A stretch of DNA of 64,000 bases, taken from assembly GCF_024138675.1 (NCBI RefSeq), contig NZ_CP090959.1:62001-126000 (forward strand). Direction: 5' to 3'. Below are positions 1-8,191 of the stretch, in pieces. Origin of the DNA: Simiduia sp. 21SJ11W-1 (GTDB lineage: Bacteria; Pseudomonadota; Gammaproteobacteria; Pseudomonadales; Cellvibrionaceae). Under the pieces are notes generated by a model. That model did no database searches and had not been told where the DNA came from. It worked only from the letters and a program-made list of their open reading frames with translations. Numbering within the stretch: the first letter of the stretch is position 1; each line of letters starts with the position of its first letter. A program made the position numbers and the translations under genes.

Positions 1-1
1 G

Positions 2-268
2 CTGACGTTTACCGAGCTGTTTGAAGGCACCCTCGATGGCGCCTCTGTCTACCCCCGCGAGGTGGTTAAGGCGGTGCTTGCCGCAGGTGCCGCGGCGGTA
101 ATTTTGGTGCACAACCATCCCTCGGGTGTGGCCGAGCCCAGCCAGGCCGATATCGCCATCACCCAGCGTTTGAAATCGGCCCTGGCGCTGGTGGATGTGC
201 GGGTGCTGGATCACCTGATAGTGGGTGACGGCTATTGCGCCTCGCTTGCCGAACTTGGATTGTTGTAA
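2..268 (+). CDS. radC: RadC family JAB/MPN-domain protein, C-terminal part
   Basis: The reading frame is open from base 2, so the gene starts upstream of the window; 88 codons remain. The JAMM metal-binding signature is complete: His-Asn-His-Pro-Ser-Gly followed by Pro-Ser-Gln-Ala-Asp, then the typical end ([19 protein letters not shown]). RadC proteins carry a zinc-binding JAB1/MPN fold; the old claim that they act in DNA repair is not well supported and the biochemical role is unknown. In many gammaproteobacteria radC is followed directly by rpmB-rpmG. Here about 9.4 kb of surface-glycan genes lies between them. Identification is firm; function is not. Confidence 0.93.
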   Translation: MTFTELFEGTLDGASVYPREVVKAVLAAGAAAVILVHNHPSGVAEPSQADIAITQRLKSALALVDVRVLDHLIVGDGYCASLAELGLL

Positions 269-350
269 GTGTTTACTTGCGGCTATTGCGAATAAACTCC
301 TAAAATGCGGCTTTTTCCCCCACCACTGCACCGCCACCACCGGAGGCTCT

Positions 351-1259
351 TTGTCCAATATTGCGCCCCAGGTTTGGCTGCTGACAGACGGCAAACCCGG
401 CCATCAAAACCAATTGCGCGGCCTGGCCGAGCGCCTGACGGCCCTGGCCGGCGCCCAGTGTCATTGGGTTAACCCGCCCAAGGTGGCCTGGTGGCAATTG
501 TGGCGCGGGCGAGACATAGCCCCGGCCCTGCCCCGGCCGCAGCTGGTGTTAGCGGCAGGTTCGCGCACCCAGCTGGCGCTGTTGGCCGCCAAGCGCAGGT
601 TTGCGTGCCCGGCGGTGGTGTTGATGCGCCCCAACCTGCCCTATGGTTGGTTTGATGGCGCAATAGTGCCCGCCCATGATCAGCCGCCCGCAAGGCCCGA
701 TGTGTTGGTGACCGAGGGCGTGTTGAACGCCGTAACGCCTGTGGCCCAGGTTGCCAGTGCGCGGCAGGGCTTGCTGCTGCTGGGTGGCCCCTCCAAGCAC
801 TATTATTGGGATCAGCCAGCAGTGCTGGCGCAGGTACAGGCGTTGTGTACACAGGCACCCGACTGGCAGTGGACGCTCTCAGATTCACGCCGCAGCCCCC
901 AGGATTTACTGCCGGCGCTCAACGCCCTGGGGTGCGCCAATTTGCAGTGTGTGTCGCACCGGGACACCGCACCCGGCTGGCTGGCCGATACACTGGCCGC
1001 CAGTGGCCAGGTGTGGGTGAGCCCCGATAGCGTGAGCATGGTGTACGAGGCGCTCACCGCCGGTATTCCCACGGGCTTGATAAAATTGCCGCCGCTTACC
1101 CAGAGCCGGGTGGTGGCAGGCCTGCAGCGGCTCATTGCCCAGGGCCGTGTGCGCCAGGCGCCGGAGGATGCACTGCAGCCACAGCGCTTGTGGGAGGCCG
1201 ATCGCGCCGCCCGCTGGCTGTTAAACCGATTTCCCCTACAAACAATGAAGGCCCCATGA
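351..1259 (+). CDS. ELM1-like (mitochondrial fission ELM1 family) protein of a surface-glycan cluster
   Basis: 302 residues. I chose the TTG at 351 because GGAGG lies four bases before it (342-346) and the protein then opens with SNIAPQVWLLTDGKPGHQNQ, the typical start of this family; a longer frame would overlap radC. Bacterial ELM1-like proteins have a GT-B-like layout and are often found in lipopolysaccharide loci, but no reaction is proven. The late segment WVSPDSVSMVYEALTAGIPTG resembles the nucleotide-sugar-binding face of GT-B enzymes. The stop overlaps the next start (ATGA at 1256-1259), so the two are translationally coupled. Family call is fairly sure; a glycosyltransferase role is inference. 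Confidence 0.8.
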   Translation: MSNIAPQVWLLTDGKPGHQNQLRGLAERLTALAGAQCHWVNPPKVAWWQLWRGRDIAPALPRPQLVLAAGSRTQLALLAAKRRFACPAVVLMRPNLPYGWFDGAIVPAHDQPPARPDVLVTEGVLNAVTPVAQVASARQGLLLLGGPSKHYYWDQPAVLAQVQALCTQAPDWQWTLSDSRRSPQDLLPALNALGCANLQCVSHRDTAPGWLADTLAASGQVWVSPDSVSMVYEALTAGIPTGLIKLPPLTQSRVVAGLQRLIAQGRVRQAPEDALQPQRLWEADRAARWLLNRFPLQTMKAP

Positions 1260-2368
1260 AAGTTCTGCAGGTGCTACCTAATTTAAACAGCGGCGGCGTA
1301 GAGCGCGGCACGGTGGAGTTCGCGCGCGAGCTGGTGGCCCAGGGCCATGAATCCATTGTGCTCTCGAACGGCGGCCGGCTGGTTGTGCAGTTAGAGGCCG
1401 AGGGCTCGCGGCACATCAGCCTGCCGGTACACAAAAAATCCTTGTGGCAGCTGCGCTGGGTGCGCCGGCTGCGTAGGCTCCTGGAAGAGTTGCAGCCCGA
1501 TATCATCCACGTGCGCTCCCGTGCGCCCATGTGGTTGATTTGGCTTGCCTGGCGCAAGTTGCCCGCGGCCAATCGCCCGCGTCTGGTGAGCACCTTTCAT
1601 GGGTTGTATTCAGTGAATGCCTATTCTGCGGTTATGGCCAAGGCCGAGCAGGTGATCGCCATTTCAGACTGTGTGGCCGATTATGTGCAGCGCAATTACG
1701 GCGTGCCTAGGGCACGCCTGACGGTGATTCCCCGCGGTGTGGATCTGGCCGCTTTCAGCCCTCGCCCGCCGGCGCAAGAGTGGTGCGCAGCGCTCTACCG
1801 CGACTACCCGCACTTAAAGGGTAAAACCATCATCCTGATGCCCGGCCGGCTGAGCCGCTGGAAAGGCCAGGAGGCCTACTTGCAGATGATGCAACAACTG
1901 CAGGCCCGCGCACCCGAGTGCCACGGGGTGATAGTGGGCGATGCCGAGCCCAAGAAAGCCCACTACCGCAAAGAACTGGAGCAACAAGCCCGGGCGCTGG
2001 GGCTTGCCGATCACGTGACCTTTGTGGGCCATCGCGCCGATATTGCCGAGTTCTACCGGCTGGCGCAGGTGGTGTGCCATATGTCTAACAAGCCCGAGCC
2101 CTTCGGGCGCACGCTCACCGAGGCCTTGGCAGCCGGCACGCCGGTGGTGGCATTTGATCGCGGGGGCGCGTCTGAGTCGCTCTCAGCCTGCTTCCCCCAG
2201 GGGTTGGTGGCACCCGATGACATCACAGCCTTTACCGAAAAGGTGGCGGCTATGTTGGGCCCGAAACCCGAAATCACCGTATTGCCGGCGTTTACCATGA
2301 CGCACCAAATTAACGCTACGCTGTCTGTTTATCGGCAGCTGTTAAACCCCTCTGAAACCGCGCAGTGA
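1256..2368 (+). CDS. Glycosyltransferase family 4 (GT-B), probable LPS core/surface glycan
   Basis: 370 residues from the ATG at 1256, which overlaps the previous stop. The N-terminus MKVLQVLPNLNSGGVERGTV has the glycine-rich loop of GT4 enzymes. The C-terminal domain has VILMPGRLSRWKGQ and the E-x7-E motif (EPFGRTLTE) that contacts the nucleotide-sugar donor. Such cytoplasmic enzymes add one sugar to a lipid-linked or lipid A-core acceptor. Donor and acceptor cannot be read from sequence. The context (kinases, O-antigen ligase) points to LPS core assembly. Confidence 0.9.
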   Translation: MKVLQVLPNLNSGGVERGTVEFARELVAQGHESIVLSNGGRLVVQLEAEGSRHISLPVHKKSLWQLRWVRRLRRLLEELQPDIIHVRSRAPMWLIWLAWRKLPAANRPRLVSTFHGLYSVNAYSAVMAKAEQVIAISDCVADYVQRNYGVPRARLTVIPRGVDLAAFSPRPPAQEWCAALYRDYPHLKGKTIILMPGRLSRWKGQEAYLQMMQQLQARAPECHGVIVGDAEPKKAHYRKELEQQARALGLADHVTFVGHRADIAEFYRLAQVVCHMSNKPEPFGRTLTEALAAGTPVVAFDRGGASESLSACFPQGLVAPDDITAFTEKVAAMLGPKPEITVLPAFTMTHQINATLSVYRQLLNPSETAQ

Positions 2369-2378
2369 TATACTGCGC
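2360..2378 (+). terminator. Hairpin over the stop of the GT4 gene, possible weak attenuator
   Basis: GCGCAGT (2360-2366) pairs with ACTGCGC (2372-2378) around a 5-base loop, followed by GCCTTTTACC. The 7-bp stem includes the stop codon. The U-tract is only four bases, so partial attenuation is more likely than full termination before the next gene 28 bases on. Confidence 0.4.
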
Positions 2379-2405
2379 GCCTTTTACCCCGTTGGAATTG
2401 CCATC

Positions 2406-3449
2406 ATGAGAGTTGTTCACATTGCCTATCAACAGCTGCGCCGCTACGGCAAATCGCGCGTGAGCTGGGCCCGCAAACTGACCCACGGGCTGATCAAGCA
2501 AGACCACTTTGTGGAGGTATTCAGCGATCGCGACATCGCCGCCTTCGAGGCGCCCTTTGGCATTCGCGATTTGGGGGTGGGCAAAGCCAACAAGCGGGTA
2601 CTGGAAACCGTGGCGGCTGTCGAGCCAGACCTGGTGATTGCCGGCCACTGCGACATGATCACCAACGACACCCTGGCGGCCATCAAGCGCAATCACCCCA
2701 ATGTAAAAATTGCCCACTGCAATAATGATCCGCTGTTTGTGCCCTCGAACGTTGAACGCATCAAACACCGCGCCGAGGTGGCAGACGCTATTTTCGTATC
2801 CACCGGGCGCCCGGAACTTAAAATATTTGAGGGCATTGGTGCGCGCGTGTATCACATGCCAAACCCCGTAGACCCGGCCATTGAAAACCTCGATAACAGC
2901 CAGCGCACAGATCTACCCATCGACCTGCTGTTTTGCAGTAATAGCGACAACTTCACCAAGCGGCTGGCCATGGTGAAATGGCTGAAAGACGAGCTTGGCG
3001 AGAGCTGCAAATTCAAAACCTATGGCAGCTTTGGCGAGCCGCCTGTGTGGGGCCGCGACTACGACCGCGCCCTGGCCAACACCAAAATGGGGTTGAACTT
3101 TAATCGCCAGGAAGGCCACTACTGGTATTCATCGGCGCGCATGGCGCAATTGGCGGGCAATGGCATTTTGCAGTTCACCCATGCCGATAACCGCTTTGAT
3201 GAACTCATGCCGGCGGAATCTATTGTTTACTTTAAAGATCAGGAAAGTTTGCTTGCCCGCATTCGTGAATTCCAAAACGACGATGCCATGCGCCAGGCTT
3301 GGGCGGCGCGCGCGCGCAGTTTTTTCCATACGGAAATGAACAACCGCCTGTACGCCCAATACATTGTTGAGGCCACCCTTGAGCAGCCGTTTAGCCACGA
3401 TTATGTTTGGGCCCAAGACATCAACCCAGATGGCAGCATGAAGTCTTAA
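2406..3449 (+). CDS. Glycosyltransferase with CgeB/YkvP-like C-terminal domain
   Basis: 347 residues from ATG 2406. The N-terminal half has a Rossmann-like layout (MRVVHIAYQQ, then VEPDLVIAGHCDM). The C-terminal half matches the Glyco_trans_1_2 type: DLLFCSNSDNFTKRLAMV, then MGLNFNRQEGHYWYSSARMA, followed by a glycine/asparagine turn and an acidic stretch. The gene lies between a GT4 gene and two kinases, which suggests a sugar transfer in core oligosaccharide assembly. Substrate is unknown. The next gene begins five bases after the stop. Confidence 0.78.
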   Translation: MRVVHIAYQQLRRYGKSRVSWARKLTHGLIKQDHFVEVFSDRDIAAFEAPFGIRDLGVGKANKRVLETVAAVEPDLVIAGHCDMITNDTLAAIKRNHPNVKIAHCNNDPLFVPSNVERIKHRAEVADAIFVSTGRPELKIFEGIGARVYHMPNPVDPAIENLDNSQRTDLPIDLLFCSNSDNFTKRLAMVKWLKDELGESCKFKTYGSFGEPPVWGRDYDRALANTKMGLNFNRQEGHYWYSSARMAQLAGNGILQFTHADNRFDELMPAESIVYFKDQESLLARIREFQNDDAMRQAWAARARSFFHTEMNNRLYAQYIVEATLEQPFSHDYVWAQDINPDGSMKS

Positions 3450-3454
3450 CGGTG

Positions 3455-4069
3455 ATGGAACCCATGCAACTGGCCTGCGCCACCCCGCTGTTTTCCGGTT
3501 CAGAAAAAGCCGTGTACCAGCACCCGCACAACCCGGCGTGGCTGGTAAAGGTGATGCGCGATAGCAAGCCCACCAGCTGGCAGGCGCGCTGGCTGCGCTT
3601 GCCGCGCTACTGGCCTTTTTTAAGCGAGTGGCGCGAGTTTGTAGTGGTGCGCGAGCGCCGCGCCGAGGGCTGCGGATTTTTGCAGCGCTTCATCGGCCCG
3701 GTAGATACTGATCTTGGCTTGGGCATGGTGGTAGAAGCCGTACGCGCGGCTGACGGCGATTTTGCTCCAACCCTTGGGCGCATGTACCGTACAGGCCAAC
3801 TTAAGCCTGCGCACATCGATGCCCTGCAAAAGGTTATTGACTGGATGCTCGAGTGCAATCTGGTGGTTTCCGATATTTCCACCAACAATTTTGTGTGGGA
3901 CGACGCGCACGGGCGCTGGGTATTGATAGATGGCATTGGCAGCCGCGAGCCGCTGTCGTTGCGCTACTGGTGGAGCGCCTATAACCGCCGCATGACGCGC
4001 AAGAAAACACACAAGTTGCTGGGCAAGGTGGCAAACCTTGCGCCAGCTACCGAGGCTACCAAGGCATGA
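3455..4069 (+). CDS. YrbL-PhoP_reg family kinase-like protein, first of a tandem pair
   Basis: 204 residues. Start set at ATG 3455; GTG 3452 and ATG 3464 are in frame and possible, as no strong ribosome site separates them. The protein opens with a nucleotide-loop-like stretch (LFSGSEKAVYQHPHNPAWLVKVMRD, with the lysine of VKV) and has a catalytic-loop-like motif, LVVSDISTNNFVWDD, and a following LIDGIG in place of DFG. This is the shrunken kinase fold of the YrbL family, related to the lipopolysaccharide kinases WaaP/WaaY. Its position in the cluster suggests phosphorylation of core heptose or Kdo. That substrate is inference. The stop overlaps the next ATG. Confidence 0.75.
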   Translation: MEPMQLACATPLFSGSEKAVYQHPHNPAWLVKVMRDSKPTSWQARWLRLPRYWPFLSEWREFVVVRERRAEGCGFLQRFIGPVDTDLGLGMVVEAVRAADGDFAPTLGRMYRTGQLKPAHIDALQKVIDWMLECNLVVSDISTNNFVWDDAHGRWVLIDGIGSREPLSLRYWWSAYNRRMTRKKTHKLLGKVANLAPATEATKA

Positions 4070-4773
4070 TTGCCCTGGCCCAAACCCAGCCCTTTGCGCG
4101 CGGTGGCAACCGCTTGTGCTTCGTGCACCCGCAAGATGCTCACCGTTGTATTAAAGTGCGTCGGCCGGATTTCAGCCTGGCCGATCGTCGCCGCAAAAAG
4201 GGCTTTCCCAAAAATTTAAAACCGTTGTCGAGTTTTGATGATAACCGCGAAGAATGGGGTGTCATGCAATCGCTCAACCGCAATTTGGGCGAGGCGGTGT
4301 ACCAGTGTGTGAGCCGCTGCTATGGCTTTGTTGAAACCGATATGGGCAAGGGCCTGTGTTCGGAATTAATTCGCAACGGCGATGGCACCATTGCCCAAAC
4401 CCTGAAAAAAGAATTGTGGGATGCAGGTTTCAGCGATGAACTGCGCCAGGCGGTAGCCGACTTTGTGCAGCGGTGGGAAGCGGTGGGTGTGCCATCACGC
4501 GATTTACTGTTGCACAACCTGGTGGTTCAGCGAGAAAGAGAAAGTATTTCGCGCATCGTGGTAATTGATGGCCTGGGCTCCCAGGGCCTGGTGCCGTTTT
4601 TTTGGTTGCCGCGCGCGGTTCGGCAAAAAAAAATCGCCCGCAAAGTGGCTAATCTTTACCAGCGGATCGACAAATTATTGGGTCAGCGCGGGCAAAAGGA
4701 ATTTCCCGGTTATCACGGCCTGCTGTTTCACAACGACGCGCCCCCATCAAATCAAGGTAATTCTTCGCAATGA
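4066..4773 (+). CDS. YrbL-PhoP_reg family kinase-like protein, second of a tandem pair
   Basis: 235 residues from ATG 4066 (ATGA overlap with the preceding kinase). Same shrunken kinase plan as its neighbour: GGNRLCFVHPQDAHRCIKVRR with the ATP-lysine in IKV, ETDMGKGLCSELIRNGDGTI, and the catalytic-loop-like SRDLLLHNLVV followed by VVIDGLG. The pair share plan but little sequence, so they look like old duplicates with separate substrates rather than recent copies. The last 25 residues are polar and probably disordered. Likely role: phosphorylation of the LPS core, by context. Confidence 0.77.
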   Translation: MIALAQTQPFARGGNRLCFVHPQDAHRCIKVRRPDFSLADRRRKKGFPKNLKPLSSFDDNREEWGVMQSLNRNLGEAVYQCVSRCYGFVETDMGKGLCSELIRNGDGTIAQTLKKELWDAGFSDELRQAVADFVQRWEAVGVPSRDLLLHNLVVQRERESISRIVVIDGLGSQGLVPFFWLPRAVRQKKIARKVANLYQRIDKLLGQRGQKEFPGYHGLLFHNDAPPSNQGNSSQ

Positions 4774-5804
4774 AAGTGGCACAAATTCTAGCCGGTGCAC
4801 CGCAAGGTGGTGCAGAAAACATGTATGTGCGCCTGGTGAAAGGTTTACACGCCCAGGGCGAGCTGCAAACCAAAGCATTTTTGCGCGATCATCAACACCG
4901 TCTGGATGATTTGCGTGCGGCAGGTGTTGAGGCCGAAGGCTTTCGATTTGGCAGTGCGTTGCACTTTCTTGATCACCTGCGTTACGTGCGCGCGCTCAAA
5001 AGTTTTTCACCCGATCTGGTAATGACCTGGATGAACCGCGCAAGCGGCGCCACCCCGAAAGGCGATTACGTGTTGGTGAGCCGCCTGGGCCACTACTACG
5101 ACCTGAAATACTATCGTCACTGCGATTACTGGGTAGGTATTTCAAAAGGTATCTGCAATCATTTGATTCAAGGCGGAATGCCGGCTGCGAAAGTGTTTCA
5201 CATTCCCAACTTTGCCGATGAAACGCCAGTGCAACCGCTCCCGCGCGACAGCTACAACACCCCAACAGACAAACCCTTGATCCTTGCCGCCGGCCGGTTG
5301 CACGTGAACAAAGCCTTCGACACCCTGCTGCATGCCTTGGCCAAAGTGCCAGAGGCCACCTTGTGGCTGGCGGGTTCTGGCCCTGAAGAGGCCAACCTCA
5401 AAGCGCTCGCCAGCGAGCTCGGGTTGGCAGAACGGGTGCGCTTTCTGGGTTGGCGTACCGATGTGACCGCCCTCATGCGCACCGCCGATGTTTTTGTATG
5501 CCCCAGCCGCTACGAGGGTTTGGGCTCAATTGTGATGGAATCCTGGGCGCACCAGTGCCCCATCATTGCCACCAACTCCGAAGGCCCGGGCGAGGTGATC
5601 ACCCACGGTGAAACGGGCCTGGTAACGCCTGTAGATGAAGTGGCACCACTGGCCGATGCCATAAACCAACTGCTCAATAATCCCGCGCAGCGCCAGGTAC
5701 TCACCGAGCGCGCCTACGCGCACTACCAAAAGGTTTATGCCCGCGAGGTAATAGTGCAGCAGTATTTGGATTTGTATAAGCAGTTGGTGCCGAATTCGGT
5801 GTAA
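4770..5804 (+). CDS. Glycosyltransferase family 4 (GT-B)
   Basis: 344 residues from ATG 4770, overlapping the previous stop by four bases. GT4 signs: MKVAQILAGAPQGGAENMYV at the start, LILAAGRLHVNKAFDTL at the domain junction, VFVCPSRYEGLGSIVMESW containing the E-x7-E donor motif, and PGEVITHGETGLVTPVDE near the end. Glycosyltransferases with this APQGGAE start occur next to core kinases in other Gram-negative LPS loci. It completes a translationally coupled block running from 3455. Confidence 0.9.
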   Translation: MKVAQILAGAPQGGAENMYVRLVKGLHAQGELQTKAFLRDHQHRLDDLRAAGVEAEGFRFGSALHFLDHLRYVRALKSFSPDLVMTWMNRASGATPKGDYVLVSRLGHYYDLKYYRHCDYWVGISKGICNHLIQGGMPAAKVFHIPNFADETPVQPLPRDSYNTPTDKPLILAAGRLHVNKAFDTLLHALAKVPEATLWLAGSGPEEANLKALASELGLAERVRFLGWRTDVTALMRTADVFVCPSRYEGLGSIVMESWAHQCPIIATNSEGPGEVITHGETGLVTPVDEVAPLADAINQLLNNPAQRQVLTERAYAHYQKVYAREVIVQQYLDLYKQLVPNSV

Positions 5805-5869
5805 TCCGAGGGCGGGCTTAAGATGAAATCAATGATGAGAAACGCGCGCAATCGGCGCCATGGTTTGCA

Positions 5870-7003
5870 ATGAAAATATTACTGGTATTCGGAACGCGTC
5901 CGGAAGCAATAAAAATGGCACCTCTGGTACAGGCGCTGAAGGCTGCGCAATGCGATGTCAAAGTATGCGTTACCGCGCAGCACCGTGAAATGCTCGATCA
6001 GGTATTAGCCCTGTTTAACATTGTACCGGATTACGATTTGAATCTGATGAAGCCCAATCAGGACCTGACGGACATTACCGTTGGCGTTCTACAGGGCTTG
6101 CGCGATGTATTGGATACCTGCCGGCCTGACTGGGTAGGTGTCCACGGCGATACCACTACGGCGATGGCGGCGAGCCTTGCCGCTTTCTACGCGCGAATAA
6201 AAGTATTTCATGTGGAAGCCGGTTTGCGTACCGGTAATATGCAGGCGCCCTGGCCTGAGGAGATGAATCGCCGCTGTGTGGGTGTGCTCGCCGATCGACA
6301 CTATTCCCCAACGGAGCAAGCCCGTGCGAACCTGCTCAACGAAAGCACTGATGAAAATGCCATTTTAGTGACCGGCAACACTGTTGTGGATGCCCTGTTG
6401 CAAGTTGCGGATAAGCTGCAGCGCGATGCTGCTGTGGCGCAGAATTGTGAGTCCACCATAGGATTGCCGGAGCTCAAGCAAACCCAAAAAATGCTACTGG
6501 TAACCGGCCATCGTCGGGAAAATTTCGGTGGCGGTTTTGAACAGATTTGTCAGGCGCTTGCCAGTTTAGCTGAGCGCAATCCTGATTTACTGATTGTGTA
6601 TCCGGTACACCTCAATCCCAATGTCAAAGGGCCAGTCACTTCGGCGCTGTCGGAACATGCAAATATCCGTTTGATAGCACCGCAGGATTATCTGCCATTC
6701 GTCTATTTGATGACTAAGGCGACATTGATTTTGACTGATTCCGGCGGAGTCCAGGAGGAGGCGCCGTCCTTGGGTAAGCCGGTGCTGGTTATGCGTGATA
6801 CCACGGAGCGACCTGAGGCCGTTTCCGCAGGCACGGTGAAACTGGTGGGTGCCAATGCCGATAAAATCGTGCAGGAAGTTGAAGCTTTATTGCAACAGCC
6901 CGAAGCCTATTCAGCCATGGCGCGCGCGCACAACCCCTATGGCGATGGCATGGCGGCAAAGCGCATCGTTAAAGATATTCTGCAGCAGCCATTGCCGCGC
7001 TAA
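5870..7003 (+). CDS. wecB: UDP-N-acetylglucosamine 2-epimerase (non-hydrolysing)
   Basis: 377 residues, the usual length. It interconverts UDP-GlcNAc and UDP-ManNAc in the cytoplasm, feeding ManNAc or ManNAcA into surface glycans. Visible signatures: [14 protein letters not shown] at the start; VHGDTTT (aspartate), [10 protein letters not shown] (glutamate), PEEMNR (glutamate) and TGHRREN (histidine), which match the catalytic set of E. coli WecB; and [20 protein letters not shown] plus TERPEAV for UDP binding. No wecC dehydrogenase is present nearby, so the product may be used as ManNAc or oxidised by an enzyme encoded elsewhere. Codon use and spacing differ somewhat from the coupled genes before it (65-base gap). 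Confidence 0.95.
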   Translation: MKILLVFGTRPEAIKMAPLVQALKAAQCDVKVCVTAQHREMLDQVLALFNIVPDYDLNLMKPNQDLTDITVGVLQGLRDVLDTCRPDWVGVHGDTTTAMAASLAAFYARIKVFHVEAGLRTGNMQAPWPEEMNRRCVGVLADRHYSPTEQARANLLNESTDENAILVTGNTVVDALLQVADKLQRDAAVAQNCESTIGLPELKQTQKMLLVTGHRRENFGGGFEQICQALASLAERNPDLLIVYPVHLNPNVKGPVTSALSEHANIRLIAPQDYLPFVYLMTKATLILTDSGGVQEEAPSLGKPVLVMRDTTERPEAVSAGTVKLVGANADKIVQEVEALLQQPEAYSAMARAHNPYGDGMAAKRIVKDILQQPLPR

Positions 7004-7021
7004 CAGGTGATAGAAAGACCT

Positions 7022-8113
7022 ATGAAAATTGTCATGCTTACCAACGAGTTTGCGCCCAGTATCGGTGGCGTACAAACCCATGTGCTGGAATTGTCTCGCG
7101 CGCTGGTAAAAGCCGGCCATGAAGTACATGTCGTGACGCGCTTTAAAAACAAACAGCTGCCTGCCCGTGAGAAGCTGGACGGCATAGAGGTTCATCGCAT
7201 TGCCTTGGCCAAAAACCACTGGCTCTACGATTGGCAAATGCGCCGCTACCTACGCCGTCTTCACAACCTGGGCGGCGTAGATGTTGTGCACGTACACGGC
7301 ATGCGCCCGCTGGCTGCCGCTGGGAGCCTTGGCGTCAGGGTGGTATTTACTAATCATACCTCCGGTTTTCTCAAGCGTATGGAAGCTGGTGCAGATGTAC
7401 GCACAAAAATGGCAGGCCAGATGTCGGTGGCAGATTGTGTTCTGGCGCCCAGTGAAGAATTGGCCCAGCGCACCCGTGATACTGGGTATTCAGGCCCCGT
7501 CAGGTTTGTTGCCAATGGTGTGGATACCAAGAAGTTTTTTCCGGGTGAAAGTCCCTGGCGTGCAAAACTCAATATTCCGGCAGACGCCTTTGTGTTGGTA
7601 ATGGCGCGTCGTTTGGTGGCCAAGAATGGCGTGCTGTATCTGGCTGAGGCGTTACAGCATATTACCGCGACAGGTGTGCATATTGTGGTGGCGGGCGATG
7701 GCGCTGAGCGAGGTGAGTTCGAGCGGATTGCCGCTGGGGCCGCCGCCGGTGTAAAAGTGCACATGCTAGGAGGCGTGGATAACACGCAAATGCCCGATGT
7801 GTTTCGCGCGGGAAATGCCGCGGTGCTGCCCTCGCTGATGGAAGCCACAAGCATCGCCGGCCTGGAGGCCATGGCCTGCGGCAATGCGCTCATTGGTACC
7901 CGTGTGGGAGGGATACCGGTAATTATTGATGATCAGACAACAGGTTTGTTGGTGCCCCCGCGGGATCCTAAAGCGCTTGCCAGTGCTATTGACCGGCTGG
8001 CTGGCGATCTGAAGTTCGCGCATATGCTCGGGCGGGCGAGCGTCGCAAAAGTTGAAAGAGAGTTTTCCTGGACGCGCATTGCCGAATTAACAGCCGAAGC
8101 CTATGCAAATTAA
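7022..8113 (+). CDS. Glycosyltransferase family 4 (GT-B)
   Basis: 363 residues. I prefer ATG 7022, preceded by AGAAAG, over the in-frame GTG at 7007. MKIVMLTNEFAPSIGGVQTH is a classic GT4 start; HVHGMRPLA and VFTNHTSGFLKRME follow in the acceptor domain; LVMARRLVAKNGVLYLAEAL marks the donor domain, with E-x7-E in MEATSIAGLEAM. It follows the 2-epimerase by 18 bases, so a ManNAc or GlcNAc transferase is a reasonable guess only. Confidence 0.9.
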   Translation: MKIVMLTNEFAPSIGGVQTHVLELSRALVKAGHEVHVVTRFKNKQLPAREKLDGIEVHRIALAKNHWLYDWQMRRYLRRLHNLGGVDVVHVHGMRPLAAAGSLGVRVVFTNHTSGFLKRMEAGADVRTKMAGQMSVADCVLAPSEELAQRTRDTGYSGPVRFVANGVDTKKFFPGESPWRAKLNIPADAFVLVMARRLVAKNGVLYLAEALQHITATGVHIVVAGDGAERGEFERIAAGAAAGVKVHMLGGVDNTQMPDVFRAGNAAVLPSLMEATSIAGLEAMACGNALIGTRVGGIPVIIDDQTTGLLVPPRDPKALASAIDRLAGDLKFAHMLGRASVAKVEREFSWTRIAELTAEAYAN

Positions 8114-8191
8114 GTTGCAGTCTTTGGCTTTCAGGGTGGTTACCACCAGGGCAAACCGGGTATTAGCCCCCCAGGTAATGGGGTTGCTGGG

